A stretch of DNA of 44,297 nucleotides, taken from Phaeoceros laevis (lineage: Eukaryota > Anthocerotophyta > Anthocerotopsida > Notothyladales). A program made the position numbers and the translations under genes. The notes under the pieces were generated by a model. The model was not told where the DNA came from. It did not search any database and saw only the letters and a list, made by a program, of their open reading frames with translations. Where the stretch lies: NCBI GenBank assembly GCA_049999765.1, contig JBNGIQ010009266.1, positions 132,447 through 176,743 on the forward strand, written 5' to 3'. Of this stretch, positions 33,586 through 43,256 are shown in pieces; position 1 is the first letter of the stretch, and the number at the start of each line of letters is the position of its first letter.

Positions 33586-36228
33586 TCAAGACTGGAAGAA
33601 ATCGGTTAGGAGGACCGTGGACATCTTCCAAGCATCGAACTTGAGCACCCTAATATCGGTGCTTCCGTTGTTGAATAGATACACCCGAGCGTCGTCTTCC
33701 AAAGCTAGCGTGGGATACACACGGGAAGTGATGCTTATCTTGCCTCCCTGTGCAAACGTCTCCACGATAGAGTGGTCCACCTGCAGCTCAGTGCTCTCGG
33801 TTAGAAGCGTCTTTAAACTGGCCGGATTGAGGTGCGGGCAATTGTACAAGCCAAGAAGGGGCCTTACCAGAATTCGCAAGGACAGCTCGGTTTCCCCTTC
33901 GTTCGCACGGAGGAAGCTACCATAGTTAGTGGTGTCCAGATCCGGGGCAAGAGAAGACCTGCACAGTGGAGCGAAACACTGTCAGGAAACAGTCCCTCGC
34001 GAAGTCGGGTCGGAAATTCCCTCCAGGGGGAAGCTAAGTACCTGCTCTGGTCACTGCATACTAGCACTCTCGTGCTCCCATCACCGACCCGCACCACGCT
34101 GAAAGACACGGCAGTGTACTCCTGCAATTCGTGGGCAGCCAGGACAAGAACCCCAAACGGTCCCAGCAAGGTCTCTGAGCTCCCCTTCTCATTGCACAAC
34201 TGCTGGGCGTCCAGGGCTACTACTTCGGTGGGTTGGAAGAGTCGGTTAGCTTGCTTCACCTCCGGTACGTTGAAGACCACCTCAATGTCCAGCTGCAGCC
34301 ACGGAAGCAGATGGAAGAGCCTGTTGTCAGTGCCAGCCCTTACCTCCATTGCAGATTCTGTGCCAAAGCAGGTGCAGGTGGAAACACCTACTTGAGGTCC
34401 TCGAAGCTTCCCGATTTTCTTTAGCTGACGAGCTTTCAATTTGAACTCGTTTTTGGTGACATGGTCCTGCCGCAAGGACTTCACCTCTTCCACAGGCCAC
34501 TGTATGAGGTCAATCCCTGTCCCTGAGTCCAGCCAAACCGTCCTGGGAATCGCCTGACAGAAACAGCCTCTTGGGTCATATTGATGATCCATCAATGCAT
34601 TGTGGTAATAAGTCTTCAGCTTTGGCACAAGGAATTGAAAGGTCCTCTAACCTGTAAAGATGCCCATCCCTTGAGGTTGTCCTGCTGCACGCTGTCCGAC
34701 TCATTCACCCAGCCCCAAAGAACCCGCCTGCCCTTGTGCTGGTCGTAGAAGGTCTTGGAAGCATAGAACTTGCCGAAATCGTACCGCAAGCCCAGTCCAG
34801 CATCAATGGCCCCACTCTCAGCCACGAAGGTGTCTTTGCCTGAGTCATACGTTCCCACAGCATAGTAGTCATGCCTGGTGACATCCAAGCTCACTTTCAA
34901 GACGTGCTTCACTGCGGGCCCGTTGACAGAGGTGTCCAGCCCCTGCTGTCCTACGATTGGAACAGGGTAGAAATCAGGGCACTCCCACATGCCCGTCAGC
35001 ACCACCGAGTGGAGCACATCCTTGGTCTGCGTCCAGTTCAGAAAGTCGGGGCTGGAGTAGAGGAAGGCCAGGCCCGTCTTCCTGGTCCGGTCCGGGGGCT
35101 CGGAGCTGGCGGAGCCAACCAGGGTTCGCCACTTGCCGTCCGCCCCGATCCAGGCTGTCGTGGGGTCCCGGAAGTAGGTCTCGTTGATGCCCGGGGGGAT
35201 GAGAATGAGGGGGTTTTCCGGAACCTTCCTCCACTTAATCAGCAGCGGGTCGGAGGCGTCCATCGGAACCGCCAGGCTCTGCAGCTGGCTGGCAGCCGAG
35301 GAGTTGCCAGTGTAGAGCAGCACCGGGGTTCCATCTGCAAGGAAGGTGGCGGAGCCGGACCACACTCCGCCTATGTCGTACCACTGGTCCGGGAGTAGGG
35401 CGTGCTCCAAGTAGCGCCAGTGCAGCAGGTCTGTGGACACAGCGTGCGCCCACACGGGCTTGCCCCACACCACGTCGTTGGGATTGTACTGGTAGAAGAG
35501 ATGGTAATAGCCTTTGTAGAACAATGGCCCTGGACAATACCACAGCAAACAATTCTCTTGATGCTTGAGCTTTACATGCTGCTAGCAACAAGCAAACAGC
35601 AAACCACATTGGGAGGAGGAATGTCTCACTGACCATTGGGATCTGTTTTGCCAGTTGGATTGCCACCAGCAGCACCGGGTCACATCGTCCAGAAGGCAAG
35701 AAACACACATACGGTCAGTCACTGCAGACCTGGTCCCAACCCTCCTGCCGAGCTTCGAATGATGGAAAACCTACCGTTCATCCAATTCTTCTTGGGCTGG
35801 AAGTGGAAAGCAGTGCGGTAGTAGTCCTTCGTAGACGCGAAGGTGGATAGAGAGGGATCCGTGTCTGCGAGAGCAGCAACCGTTGAGCTCCAGGCGGAGT
35901 CCTCAAAATCCGGGTTGGAGGAAGAAGAATTGGAGGCGGAATGCCTTCTCACCAGCTGCACCACTCCCACGGAAGCAGCGGCAGCCACCACGCAGGCTGC
36001 CAGGAGCAGCAATGCCAGCCATCTGCGCCTCCTCCCACTGGAGGACCTGCTGATCGGGGGGGATCCTGCCGAATCAACCCAGAAGGGCGGCACATCGATG
36101 ACCAGGCGGGCCGATTCCGAGGTGCTCTCTGCCCTGCCAGCCTCTTCCGAGTGCCTGCTCACCTCGTGCCCGGCCATGTCCTCCAGCGCGTCCTCCAGCG
36201 CCAGCGGGGAGTGTTTCCGAGACAACAT
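33586..36228 (-). CDS. Vacuolar-type acid invertase (beta-fructofuranosidase, GH32)
   Basis: It hydrolyses sucrose to glucose and fructose. Six exons (36228-35775, 35642-35634, 35529-34652, 34553-34042, 33958-33868, 33780-33586) join in phase to 712 residues. The N-terminus has acidic and Ser-rich sequence, then RRRR and a single membrane helix (about residues 70-92), the layout of plant vacuolar invertases that travel as type II membrane precursors. The nucleophile Asp152 lies in WMNDPNGP, the transition-state Asp276 in FRDP and the acid/base Glu337 in MWECPDFYP. The second exon is only nine bases and encodes DPN of that first motif, a hallmark of plant invertase genes. The C-terminal beta-sandwich has CSDQSRSS and VDHSIVETFAQGG. 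The last intron (33867-33781, 87 bases) has no stop and is a multiple of three. WECPD has the proline usual in cell-wall enzymes rather than the vacuolar valine. Confidence 0.95.
35634..35642 (-). other. Nine-base mini-exon of the invertase gene
   Basis: The minus strand reads AAACAG|ATCCCAATG|GTCAGTG, with an acceptor and donor on both sides. Together with the neighbouring exon ends it rebuilds Asp-Pro-Asn-Gly of the catalytic motif. Plant invertase genes are known for this mini-exon, one of the smallest exons described in plants. Confidence 0.93.
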
Positions 36229-36870
36229 TGAACCTCCAAGTAGCTCCCACTACCAACATTCAGCAAGGCGCCGACCATAGTGTACGGTCACGACAAATGC
36301 CTGCATGTTTCAACACACATCGATCTCCTCCAGCCACCTTCGTACGGACGGCATTAGTTTGAGAACTTGAGACGGAGCTGCTTTTCCCCCAGGTGCCGTA
36401 GCTTGAAGCTTTTGATTGCTGTCCCTGATTTACAACGAATTTTCGCTCAGAAGAGCAGATCACCTGATTCACGTATGCAGTCAACTTTGTGAGCCTACAT
36501 GTAAGTCTACGCCAGGTCAAGCACCACTCCGCTGCTGCCAACACGAAAAGTATATACGTGATTGTTGAAGCCTTCGGGCAGTTACGTGTAAGAAAAGCGG
36601 TGGACAAAGAAAAGCCTACTGTCTACGTCATCAAATTCGTCATCTTCACCGCACGAGAATGCTTTCCAGTACCTCCGGTAAGATCTAGTTTACCACGACT
36701 CAATAGGATGCTGTAAGAATGTAAGTTACTACAGTACTGTTAGCACAGACGAGTCTCAGAAGGTCAAGCTTTTCTTTTCGTTGCGACACGTGCTTACAGC
36801 ATGCGGAGTCTTGTTTCCCACGGAAAGTTCCCCTCTGGCTTCCCTTGCAAGAGTCTGCGTAGGTCCTACC
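36229..36870 (-). promoter_or_regulatory. Upstream region of the invertase gene
   Basis: No gene is seen here. A TATATA word near 36551-36557, about 320 bases upstream of the ATG, is a possible TATA element. The hAT insertion begins at 36871, so it may define the outer limit of the promoter. Confidence 0.35.
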
Positions 36871-37151
36871 CAGTGCTCACCAAAAATATTTTTTACTAAA
36901 GTCAAAAATCCGCCTAGACCTTAATCTAAAAGTCTTTTCTCTAATCTAAAAGTCTTTTCCTTTAAGTTCCGAAATAAACCGGTATTTTTCCTCCAATTTT
37001 TTTTTCCAACCGGTTAAAATTTTTTTTTCAACCCGTAATTAATCTTTTTTTCTACCTGTACTTTTCCTCCAAAGTGTTTTTTGCATCACATATGTAAATC
37101 ACAGCACCTCACTATTAAAAAAAGTTTTTGTGCATCACATATGTAAGCCTA

Positions 37152-37667
37152 CTACCTAGATGAATAAACATGTCGTGTTGTCTTTGCACCATCCTTCCAT
37201 ATTTGTATAGCTTCCTTAAAATCAAAATCTTCCATGTTGGCAGGTGCTTCAATGGCTACTCGCATCAAAGCATCTAAACTCGCATCTTTCAAATCATTTC
37301 TATACCTGTCTTTAATCTTGTTCTGTTTGGAGAACCCTCTTTCACATGCAGCAATGTTAGCACATTGCACTCTAGCAATACACGCTAAAATATAAAGATT
37401 AGGAAGCTTGGCCTTCCAATCTTCAACCCCACCCACTATTTTCCAAGTATCTTGGAAACTCCTACCCTTCCAACTTGTCCTAACTTGAAACTTAAAGAAC
37501 TCAAACTCTTTCCTTACTGAATGAGGATCAACAAGAGCCGGGAATGTGGTACCTTCACAAACTTTATCTTCACCATAAAAGCTGATTAATAATGAAATCT
37601 CAAGAAGAAAATGAGAACATGAAACCCAATCTAATCTACAAAACAACCAGGAAGAAAATGAGAACAT
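37152..37667 (-). pseudogene. hAT transposase C-terminal fragment (dimerisation domain)
   Basis: An open frame of about 171 residues ends with the hAT dimerisation signature: ILACIARVQCANIAACERGF, then SKQNKIKDRYRNDL and LDALMRVAI. The N-terminal zinc finger and RNase-H-like catalytic core are absent, so it cannot transpose on its own. The fragment runs upstream into a purine-rich microsatellite at 37670-37805, where the internal deletion or replacement probably begins. Confidence 0.88.
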
Positions 37668-37669
37668 AA

Positions 37670-37805
37670 ACCTAGCAACATGAGAAGATAAGAAGAAAGA
37701 AGATGAGATATGAGAAGATGGGAAGATGAGAAGATGGAAAGATGAGAAGATGAGAAGAGAGAAGATGAGAAGAGAGAAGATGAGAAGAAAGAAGATGAGA
37801 AGATA
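37670..37805. repeat. GAAGATGA-type purine microsatellite
   Basis: The plus strand repeats GAAGATGAGAA and variants with hardly a pyrimidine other than the recurring T. It lies inside the hAT element and replaces the expected transposase core. Confidence 0.85.
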
Positions 37806-38406
37806 ATCCTAGCAACCTTGGAAACTAATAGTTTTAACAAGTATGTATATATGTATAACTTAATAAACTTAAATATATATGTATGTACACTAATAAAACT
37901 ATATAAAAAATTCCTGCACTCCTTGAACATAACCGATTTTTTTCGGCTACTATCAAACTCAACGTGCAAAAATCCTACAGTTCTCCACCTACAGTTCTCC
38001 ATGTGAATCGGTTATAGTGACTTTTTATTTCCGGCCAAAATTTTTTCAACCTGCAGTACAGGATTTCCAACCGGTTATACAAGAGTAGTTGCCGGTTTTT
38101 GGTGAGCGCTGGTCCTACCCCTGATGACATTTGAACTTTTAGACAGCAGAGGAAACAGATGAGAGATCCAAAAGACACTGATAGACCAACACTTCGAGAC
38201 TTCGCCATCTAGCGACCATACAACAAGGTCTCAAGGTAAAATACTCCGCAAAGTAGTCTTGAGTTCTCCTTCACCTGGAGGCTTCTCGATTTGGCTTGCG
38301 GGTTCCAGATGTGGAGCTTTGCTGGTGTGGCTGGCCACGCCGGTGCTGAGGAGCATGAACAAACGTCTCCTCAATTGAGGATCTCGTGTTAGAGGATGCC
38401 CTATTG

Positions 38407-39847
38407 CTAGCGAGGTCCTCCGTTGTGCGCTCCGGGGAATAAGAAATCCTCTGTGCATGTCTTTGTCCACTGCATCCACTCAACATCCGAGCAGCCACTC
38501 ACTCTACTATTGTGACAATCGGATCTGACAAAGACAAGGAGGTTTCCTAGCGCATTACCTCTGCACCAAAGTAAGTGGTGAACAGCTTCAAGGCTGGATC
38601 CCGTTCAGCATTGTACAGGTCATAAGCATCCTGTCTCCCTTTGACATACTGCAACCGTTGCTCGTCAGGAACCGCTACATGCAATGCCTTGATGTACTCT
38701 TCCACATACCCGGAGTAAACAACGAACAGCTCTCCTTGCGGCACCTGCAACCGTCACAAGATCGTCCTTATGATAAATGCTACCAGAAAACAGACCTCTC
38801 GCTGGATGACACAGAACCAAATGCAGATGGGAGATGGAAACGTCATCACACCTTCAGGATGGGATCTCTAACACCTAGCTCTGATCTGTAGAAAATCAGC
38901 TGCTTGGAGAAAAACTGGTTCTCATCAAAATGCCGCGAAGACATGCGCCCGCAATGCTTGACGAAACTGTCTCTGATTGCAACCAGCTGATGAGTGTGCT
39001 TCTCCAGGTAGGCAGAATCTTGTTCCAAAGGAAGAAAGTCTATCACACATAGGATCTTGTTGGCTCCCAACGATATGAGATCGATGCCAAGCAAAGGCAG
39101 ATCAAACCTGGTTTCAACAAGTTTTCACCAAAATCCACCACTTAGACAGTCGTCCAAACCTAGGGAAGCGTGCCAGCCNNNNNNNNNNNNNNNNNNNNNN
39201 NNNNNNNNNNNNNNNNNNNNNNNNNNNNNNNNNNNNNNNNNNNNNNNNNNNNNNNNNNNNNNNNNNNNNNNNNNNNNNGGATAGAAGAGAGCGTTGAAGG
39301 CCTGGCCTGCCTTGCCAGCCTCGAAATACGTGAAGCGGATGCGGCGCAAGCGGTCTCCTGCGAGAAGCCAGTTGCAACACCTCGCAGGTTTGGCGCCTTC
39401 CCTGTTCCACTGCAACCTCAGCTCTGGTGCCAATGGCAGCATTCGCAGATCGGGAATTATTTCCACTAGCCTTTGCCACAAGTGATCCATGTAAGGCACG
39501 AAGACAAGCGGAACCTCTTCTCCTCCAACAGAGGGTCCCATTTCCCGGCCTGGAAAAAACTGTGCACAGCAGCAATTTACACCATCTTGCAAGTTCAAGA
39601 TGCCGGTGTCGTGGCGCATTGTACAAAGTGCGCTAGGATCTTCCACCGGTCCCGGTAACGCAGCCGCCTCCGATCGGATAGTAAGCGGGCTTGCACTTCT
39701 TGCTCCATTGGCCTTGGTGCGGACAGCCAGACCNNNNNNNNNNNNNNNNNNNNNNNNNNNNNNNNNNNNNNNNNNNNNNNNNNNNNNNNNNNNNNNNNNN
39801 NNNNNNNNNNNNNNNNNNNNNNNNNNNNNNNNNGCCAAAACCGCCAT
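38407..39847 (-). CDS. Ferredoxin-dependent bilin reductase, PebA/PUBS-like, plastid
   Basis: This family reduces biliverdin to phytobilins using ferredoxin in plastids. The ATG at 39847 (MAVL) opens a transit-peptide-like region (RTKANGARSASPLTIRSEAA) broken by 100 Ns. The exon 39733-39279 holds the N-terminal domain (RRIRFTYFEAGKAGQAFNALFY) and enters a second 100-N gap that hides its donor. The later exons 39107-38852, 38744-38559 and 38469-38407 keep phase: FDLPLLGIDLISLGANK, FSKQLIFYRSE, AYDLYNAERDPALKLFTTYF and TEDFLFPG. The Asp of LGID aligns with PcyA Asp105. The Asn of FNALFY sits where PcyA has His88, as in PebA and PebB. Overall the chain follows cyanobacterial PebA best. The land-plant member of that branch known to me is moss phycourobilin synthase (PUBS), so phycourobilin or 15,16-dihydrobiliverdin is the likely product. 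The alternative, HY2, fits less well. Confidence 0.88.
39179..39278. other. Assembly gap, 100 Ns
   Basis: Exactly 100 unknown bases hide the end of the second readable bilin-reductase exon and its splice donor. The round number suggests a gap of unknown true size. Confidence 0.97.
39734..39833. other. Assembly gap, 100 Ns
   Basis: Exactly 100 unknown bases lie inside the transit-peptide region, 14 bases after the start codon. Only 455 bases separate it from the other gap, so this short island may be imperfectly placed. Confidence 0.97.
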
Positions 39848-40201
39848 TGGCTGCTAATTCACAAGGCTGCGAGATGAACTGGCGAGGACGAAGATGATTC
39901 ATCACGCAAGATTGGCGTTTTTCTATGGAGGACACCAACCACTCACCAAGTGACAACAAACAAATACTCGGGAAATGCCAAACGGCCGGAGGTTTCACAT
40001 TAGGATGTTGACATATGTACACTCTGAAAGCAACGAAAACCTAATCGCAACTCCACCAGCCCGCACTTCGCACCAGCTCCTGCCTTGTTCAGGAGCAGAT
40101 GAAATTCGAAGGGAGTTCCCCCAGGGCTAAGACTATCAAAAACGAAGAGTCCTTCGGTGGCCGGATTAGAAGAGCTTGCTATCTAGCTGGCATTGGCGGG
40201 A

Positions 40202-41164
40202 TCACTTGTCGGCTGCTTGGAATCTCATGAACCATCTGGCCACTCGGTATCCGGAGAGCAAAGAGGAAGCTGCTAGACAGATGAAGGAGGCGAAGCTGAA
40301 GCCGATGGAGAGCTTGGCTTGCAAGCAGAAGGCCTCGGCATCGTCGCAGGTGTAGGTGCCCTGGATTCTGAGGTTGCCGGACTGGAGGCCCTGAGCAATG
40401 GCTGCTCCGGCTGAGGCGGCAGAGAAGAGGAGGTATGCGAAGCCCTGGAAGGAAGCACAAATTTATTCAACAAGCAGCTCGGTGGAGGAGGAACTTTTGC
40501 AAGAGCAACCTGAAACAGTTTAGGTCATAAGAGACGCACCTGGTCATGGCCGTAGTCGAACCACACAGCCACAGACTCGGGCATGAGAGTGGAGCCTGTT
40601 TGCAAAAGCCACAACCCCAGCCCCGTCTCTGCCAGGGAGTAGGTGCCTATGATAGTGTTCACCGCCAGCACATACCTGCAGCGTCACAAATGGCAGCAAG
40701 GGCAAGCTTTAGGACCTCAATTCAACAGCCTCAGGCAAGCTCCTTCCACAAAATTTACAACCTCTCTTAGCTTCAGCGAAGACGCCAAATCTGGCTCCCT
40801 CAAAAACACAATGCAATGCAATGCAATGTAGGATACAAAACCACCTTCAGGATTGAACGTTGGGAGGAAGACTCAAAATGTTTACGCACCTGTAGCTATC
40901 AAAGTCATACCAAATGGCCCTTTCCGTGGAGCCGGAAATGCTCTTGCTGTTGGTGGCCATGAGCGCCACAGCAGCCACCGCAAAGGCGAAGGTGAGCAGG
41001 CGCAGCAGCACCAGGAGGCGGTCCGAGTGCCGGTTCTGGTTCACCAGAGATGCTGCCCCGAAGTAATGCACCTCCTTGCCGCCGCGCTCCGAGTTTCCCC
41101 TCTCAGGATCGGAGTCAGTGTAGTGCTTGAGGGCACCTTCAGGCGACTCGGGGTGGGGAGCCAT
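40202..41164 (-). CDS. CASP-like membrane protein (DUF588 family, CASPL4-like)
   Basis: Exons 41164-40890, 40675-40540 and 40444-40202 join in phase to 217 residues. The start is the ATG at 41164 (MAPHPESPEG). The cytosolic N-terminus is charged. Four membrane helices follow: LLVLLRLLTFAFAVAAVALM (about 50-70), VLAVNTIIGTYSLAETGLGL (about 93-115), FAYLLFSAASAGAAIAQGL (about 139-157) and IGFSFASFICLAASSLL (about 181-200). The first helix carries the conserved Arg and the third the small-residue pattern of CASPs. The extracellular loop has two Cys (YTCDD and AFC). CASPs form membrane scaffolds that guide cell-wall modification such as the Casparian strip. CASP-likes are found throughout land plants with mostly unknown roles. 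FDSYR and VWFDYGHDQ before helices 2 and 3 resemble the CASPL4 group, but the subgroup is a guess. Confidence 0.9.
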
Positions 41165-42584
41165 GGCTACTGCCGCTGCTGCTGCCACCTTCCAAACCGA
41201 TCAGCCAAATGCTCCCTTCCTTCCCCCAACTCGGCACCTCAAACTGTTTGGCAATGATTGTTGGGGTTCAGCTCAGCCCGCCAGCTCTTGTACCCGCTTC
41301 GCCCCCCGCATTGCGTTCGCACCTAAAACAAGTATCGCAGCAACTGGACGCAAGCTCTGGGGCATGAACGCGCCGAGGAATCCACTTGTATCGCTCTCCA
41401 AGCAGGCAATGCACGGGATTTGTCAGACGGCGGGGTGAGCAGCTTGGGGCAGATACATTTATTAGAGCCGTACTGTACCGGAGCGGCGCGGTGGGCGTCG
41501 CCGACTGGTGCGTTGCCGGAGCGCGCGCCAAGCGATGCGCACGCACTGTGAGTCGCGTTAAACACGCGACCAGCTCCGCTCCCAAGAATAAGGGAGAGAA
41601 CTTCAAAACCGGGTGACCCGGTATGGGCCCTGCGTCACCGGCTAGACTCTAAAGGCTGGCCCGCCGGTGAGCAACCGGGCTCTTCCGTTTATTAGTTTAT
41701 TATGGACATACATCTACATGTTTGCCAATAGGCCGCTGTAGTGCATGCCTGCAAGGTTTCGTGACAGAGCCGTGCCCATGCATGGACGCCGGAGCATGCC
41801 TAATGGCCGGCCTACGCGGGAGCCGGTGAGCGAAGGGCGCACGATGCCCGTTGCCCGGTCAACAAACCTTGCTTTCTTATGGAAGCACAGGAGGAAGCAT
41901 CCTCCCTAAGTTCGGGCTACGTAGTCTAATTCAGACTTGAAGACGCCCGTGTGCGCTGTCAGATTAGGGATTAGGCTTTGGTTGGTGGAGCTTGTGAGTC
42001 CACGAGGTCGGCAAGGTGGACGTGGGAGCTGGTCCGGACTCCGGAGTCCTCTGCTATTTGCGGGTACCGCCAGCGCCGTTATCTCTGCCACTATGTGCAT
42101 GTACATGCTGGTGCAGTATGTCTGTACAGTACAGGATTGAAACCCATAGCCCCGTCCAGGGTGAGGAATTCCGAATTTGACCCGTTTAAAAAAAAATCTG
42201 ACCTTTAGTTTGGGGTAATCGGGACGGTGACCCTGTTAGATTAGGGTAATCCGGTCGAGGGTAAACCATTTAATCGTTTTTGACCCTAATTAAAGAGTCA
42301 AATCGTAAAAAAAAGTTGAAACTACACTGATGAGCTCTGCACCCATCAAGTATGGTTTGATTTGCACTTGTTGACGGTTGCTGCCAACATTTACCTGCAC
42401 CACAGGGTCTCTAAGATATGACAACAAGCTACTAGACCTGAAAATGGAAGCATCACGGACACCTCCTGGATTGTTGGGGCACACATCGATATATAAAAAG
42501 TTTTTCATGGTCACACACGGCCTGCAACACAACATTGAAAATACGGTCTTTAGTGTATGCAACCCTCTCGTACTTTCAGGAGGC
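41165..42584. other. Intergenic, upstream of the CASP-like gene
   Basis: The first few hundred bases are GC-rich and should hold the CASP-like promoter and leader. From about 42170 the sequence turns AT-rich, with repeated GGGTAATC words. No gene or clear transposon end was found before 42585. Confidence 0.4.
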
Positions 42585-42587
42585 TTA

Positions 42588-43018
42588 GGACGGTTTCGCA
42601 TGAACCCGGGCCCGGGCTAGGCTAAAATAGACGGGCCCGGTCCCGGGTGTTCGCATGATGCGAACGCAGCGGGGGTGGTGCCGGGGCGTGCCGGTGCACG
42701 CCCGCTTGCTGCTGGTGGCGCGGGAAAAATAGCCGGGACCCGGATGCCCGCCGTGCTTGCTTCTTGGACGCATGAGTGAAAACGCGGGACGTGGGAACAG
42801 GTAGGGGCGGTCACGGTGACCGCCACAACTTGCTGGAAACGATAGCCGACCCGGCTAGGGTCGGCTATCGTTAGCCCTTACTAAATCGGGTCCCGGCTCC
42901 GCGTGGTGCGAAGTCGGGTACCCGGCTATTGCAGGGGCTTAAAAAAGCCTGCCATGGCGACACAAATTTGTCGGCTAGCAGTAGCCGGAACCGGGCCCGG
43001 GCTCATGCGAAACCGCCC
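42588..43018. mobile_element. PIF/Harbinger-like (Tourist-type) MITE
   Basis: The 431-base, very GC-rich element starts GGACGGTTTCGCATGA and ends in the inverted form of GGGCGGTTTCGCATGA, with homology continuing through a CCCGGGCCCGG block. TTA flanks both ends (42585-42587 and 43019-43021). A 3-bp TTA/TAA duplication with GG-starting terminal repeats is the mark of PIF/Harbinger elements. It has no open frame of note. Confidence 0.85.
42838..42872. repeat. Perfect inverted repeat inside the MITE
   Basis: AACGATAGCCGACCC and its exact complement are separated by the five bases GGCTA. A second palindrome (GGCGGTCACGGTGACCGCC) lies 15-30 bases to the left. Both would form stable hairpins. Confidence 0.9.
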
Positions 43019-43021
43019 TTA

Positions 43022-43112
43022 GGCCGGGTTCGCATGAGACCCGAACCCAGGACCAAAAACCCTCCTTTCGCGGGAACTCGTTCACATGCAAACCCGGGCA
43101 GCGAACCCGGCC
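43022..43112. mobile_element. Second Harbinger-related terminal repeat pair
   Basis: GGCCGGGTTCGC starts directly after the shared TTA at 43019-43021, and its exact complement ends at 43112. The end sequence resembles that of the neighbouring MITE (GGCCGGGTTCGCATGA against GGGCGGTTTCGCATGA). The right flank is TAG, not TTA, so it is either a tiny MITE with an altered flank or the left end of a larger element. Confidence 0.5.
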
Positions 43113-43207
43113 TAGGCCTGGTCACCGACGTGTGCCCGTTGTAGGGCACCGGGGACTTCAATCCCCAGTGACAAGCCCCAAACCCGGAACGGGGTTTTTA
43201 AGAAGTC

Positions 43208-43256
43208 CCCCATCCCAGTAGCGATTCGTTAAAAACGAATCGCTACTGGGATGGGG
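43208..43256. repeat. Perfect 23-bp hairpin with 3-base loop
   Basis: CCCCATCCCAGTAGCGATTCGTT is followed by AAA and then its exact complement. The match is perfect over 23 pairs. No T-tract or gene end is adjacent, so a terminator role is not supported; it is more likely a transposon end or snap-back sequence. Confidence 0.95.

Larger units (their letters stand above)
36871..38111 (-). mobile_element. hAT DNA transposon, deletion derivative
   Basis: The element begins CAGTGCTCACCAAAAA and ends in the inverted form TTTTTGGTGAGCGCTG, terminal repeats of about 16 bases with one mismatch that open with the CAGNG typical of hAT elements. The 8-bp sequence GTCCTACC flanks it exactly on both sides (36863-36870 and 38112-38119), the size hAT transposases make. 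At 1241 bases it is far shorter than an autonomous copy and keeps only the 3' end of a transposase gene. ACCGGTT words recur near both ends and may be subterminal transposase-binding sites. Confidence 0.93.

Noticed and set aside
33586-33879. Reading the last invertase exon without an intron
   Set aside because: Read-through would insert 29 foreign residues into the conserved LRIL-VDHSIVE stretch, and GTAAGG/CTGCAG splice signals flank the insert exactly.
34871-35398. Plus-strand frame of 175 codons opposite the invertase
   Set aside because: It is an antisense shadow of the GC-rich third exon, which has an unmistakable GH32 sequence on the other strand.
35843-36280. Plus-strand frame of 145 codons opposite invertase exon 1
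   Set aside because: It is antisense to the verified N-terminus with the membrane helix and has no family resemblance.
38231-38498. Longer frames downstream of the bilin reductase as its C-terminus
   Set aside because: Only the short exon 38469-38407 (beginning WTKTCTEDFLFPG) matches the family's ending and keeps phase.
43208-43256. Rho-independent-style terminator
   Set aside because: This is a plant nuclear sequence, there is no adjacent gene end or T-tract, and the stem is far longer than such terminators.
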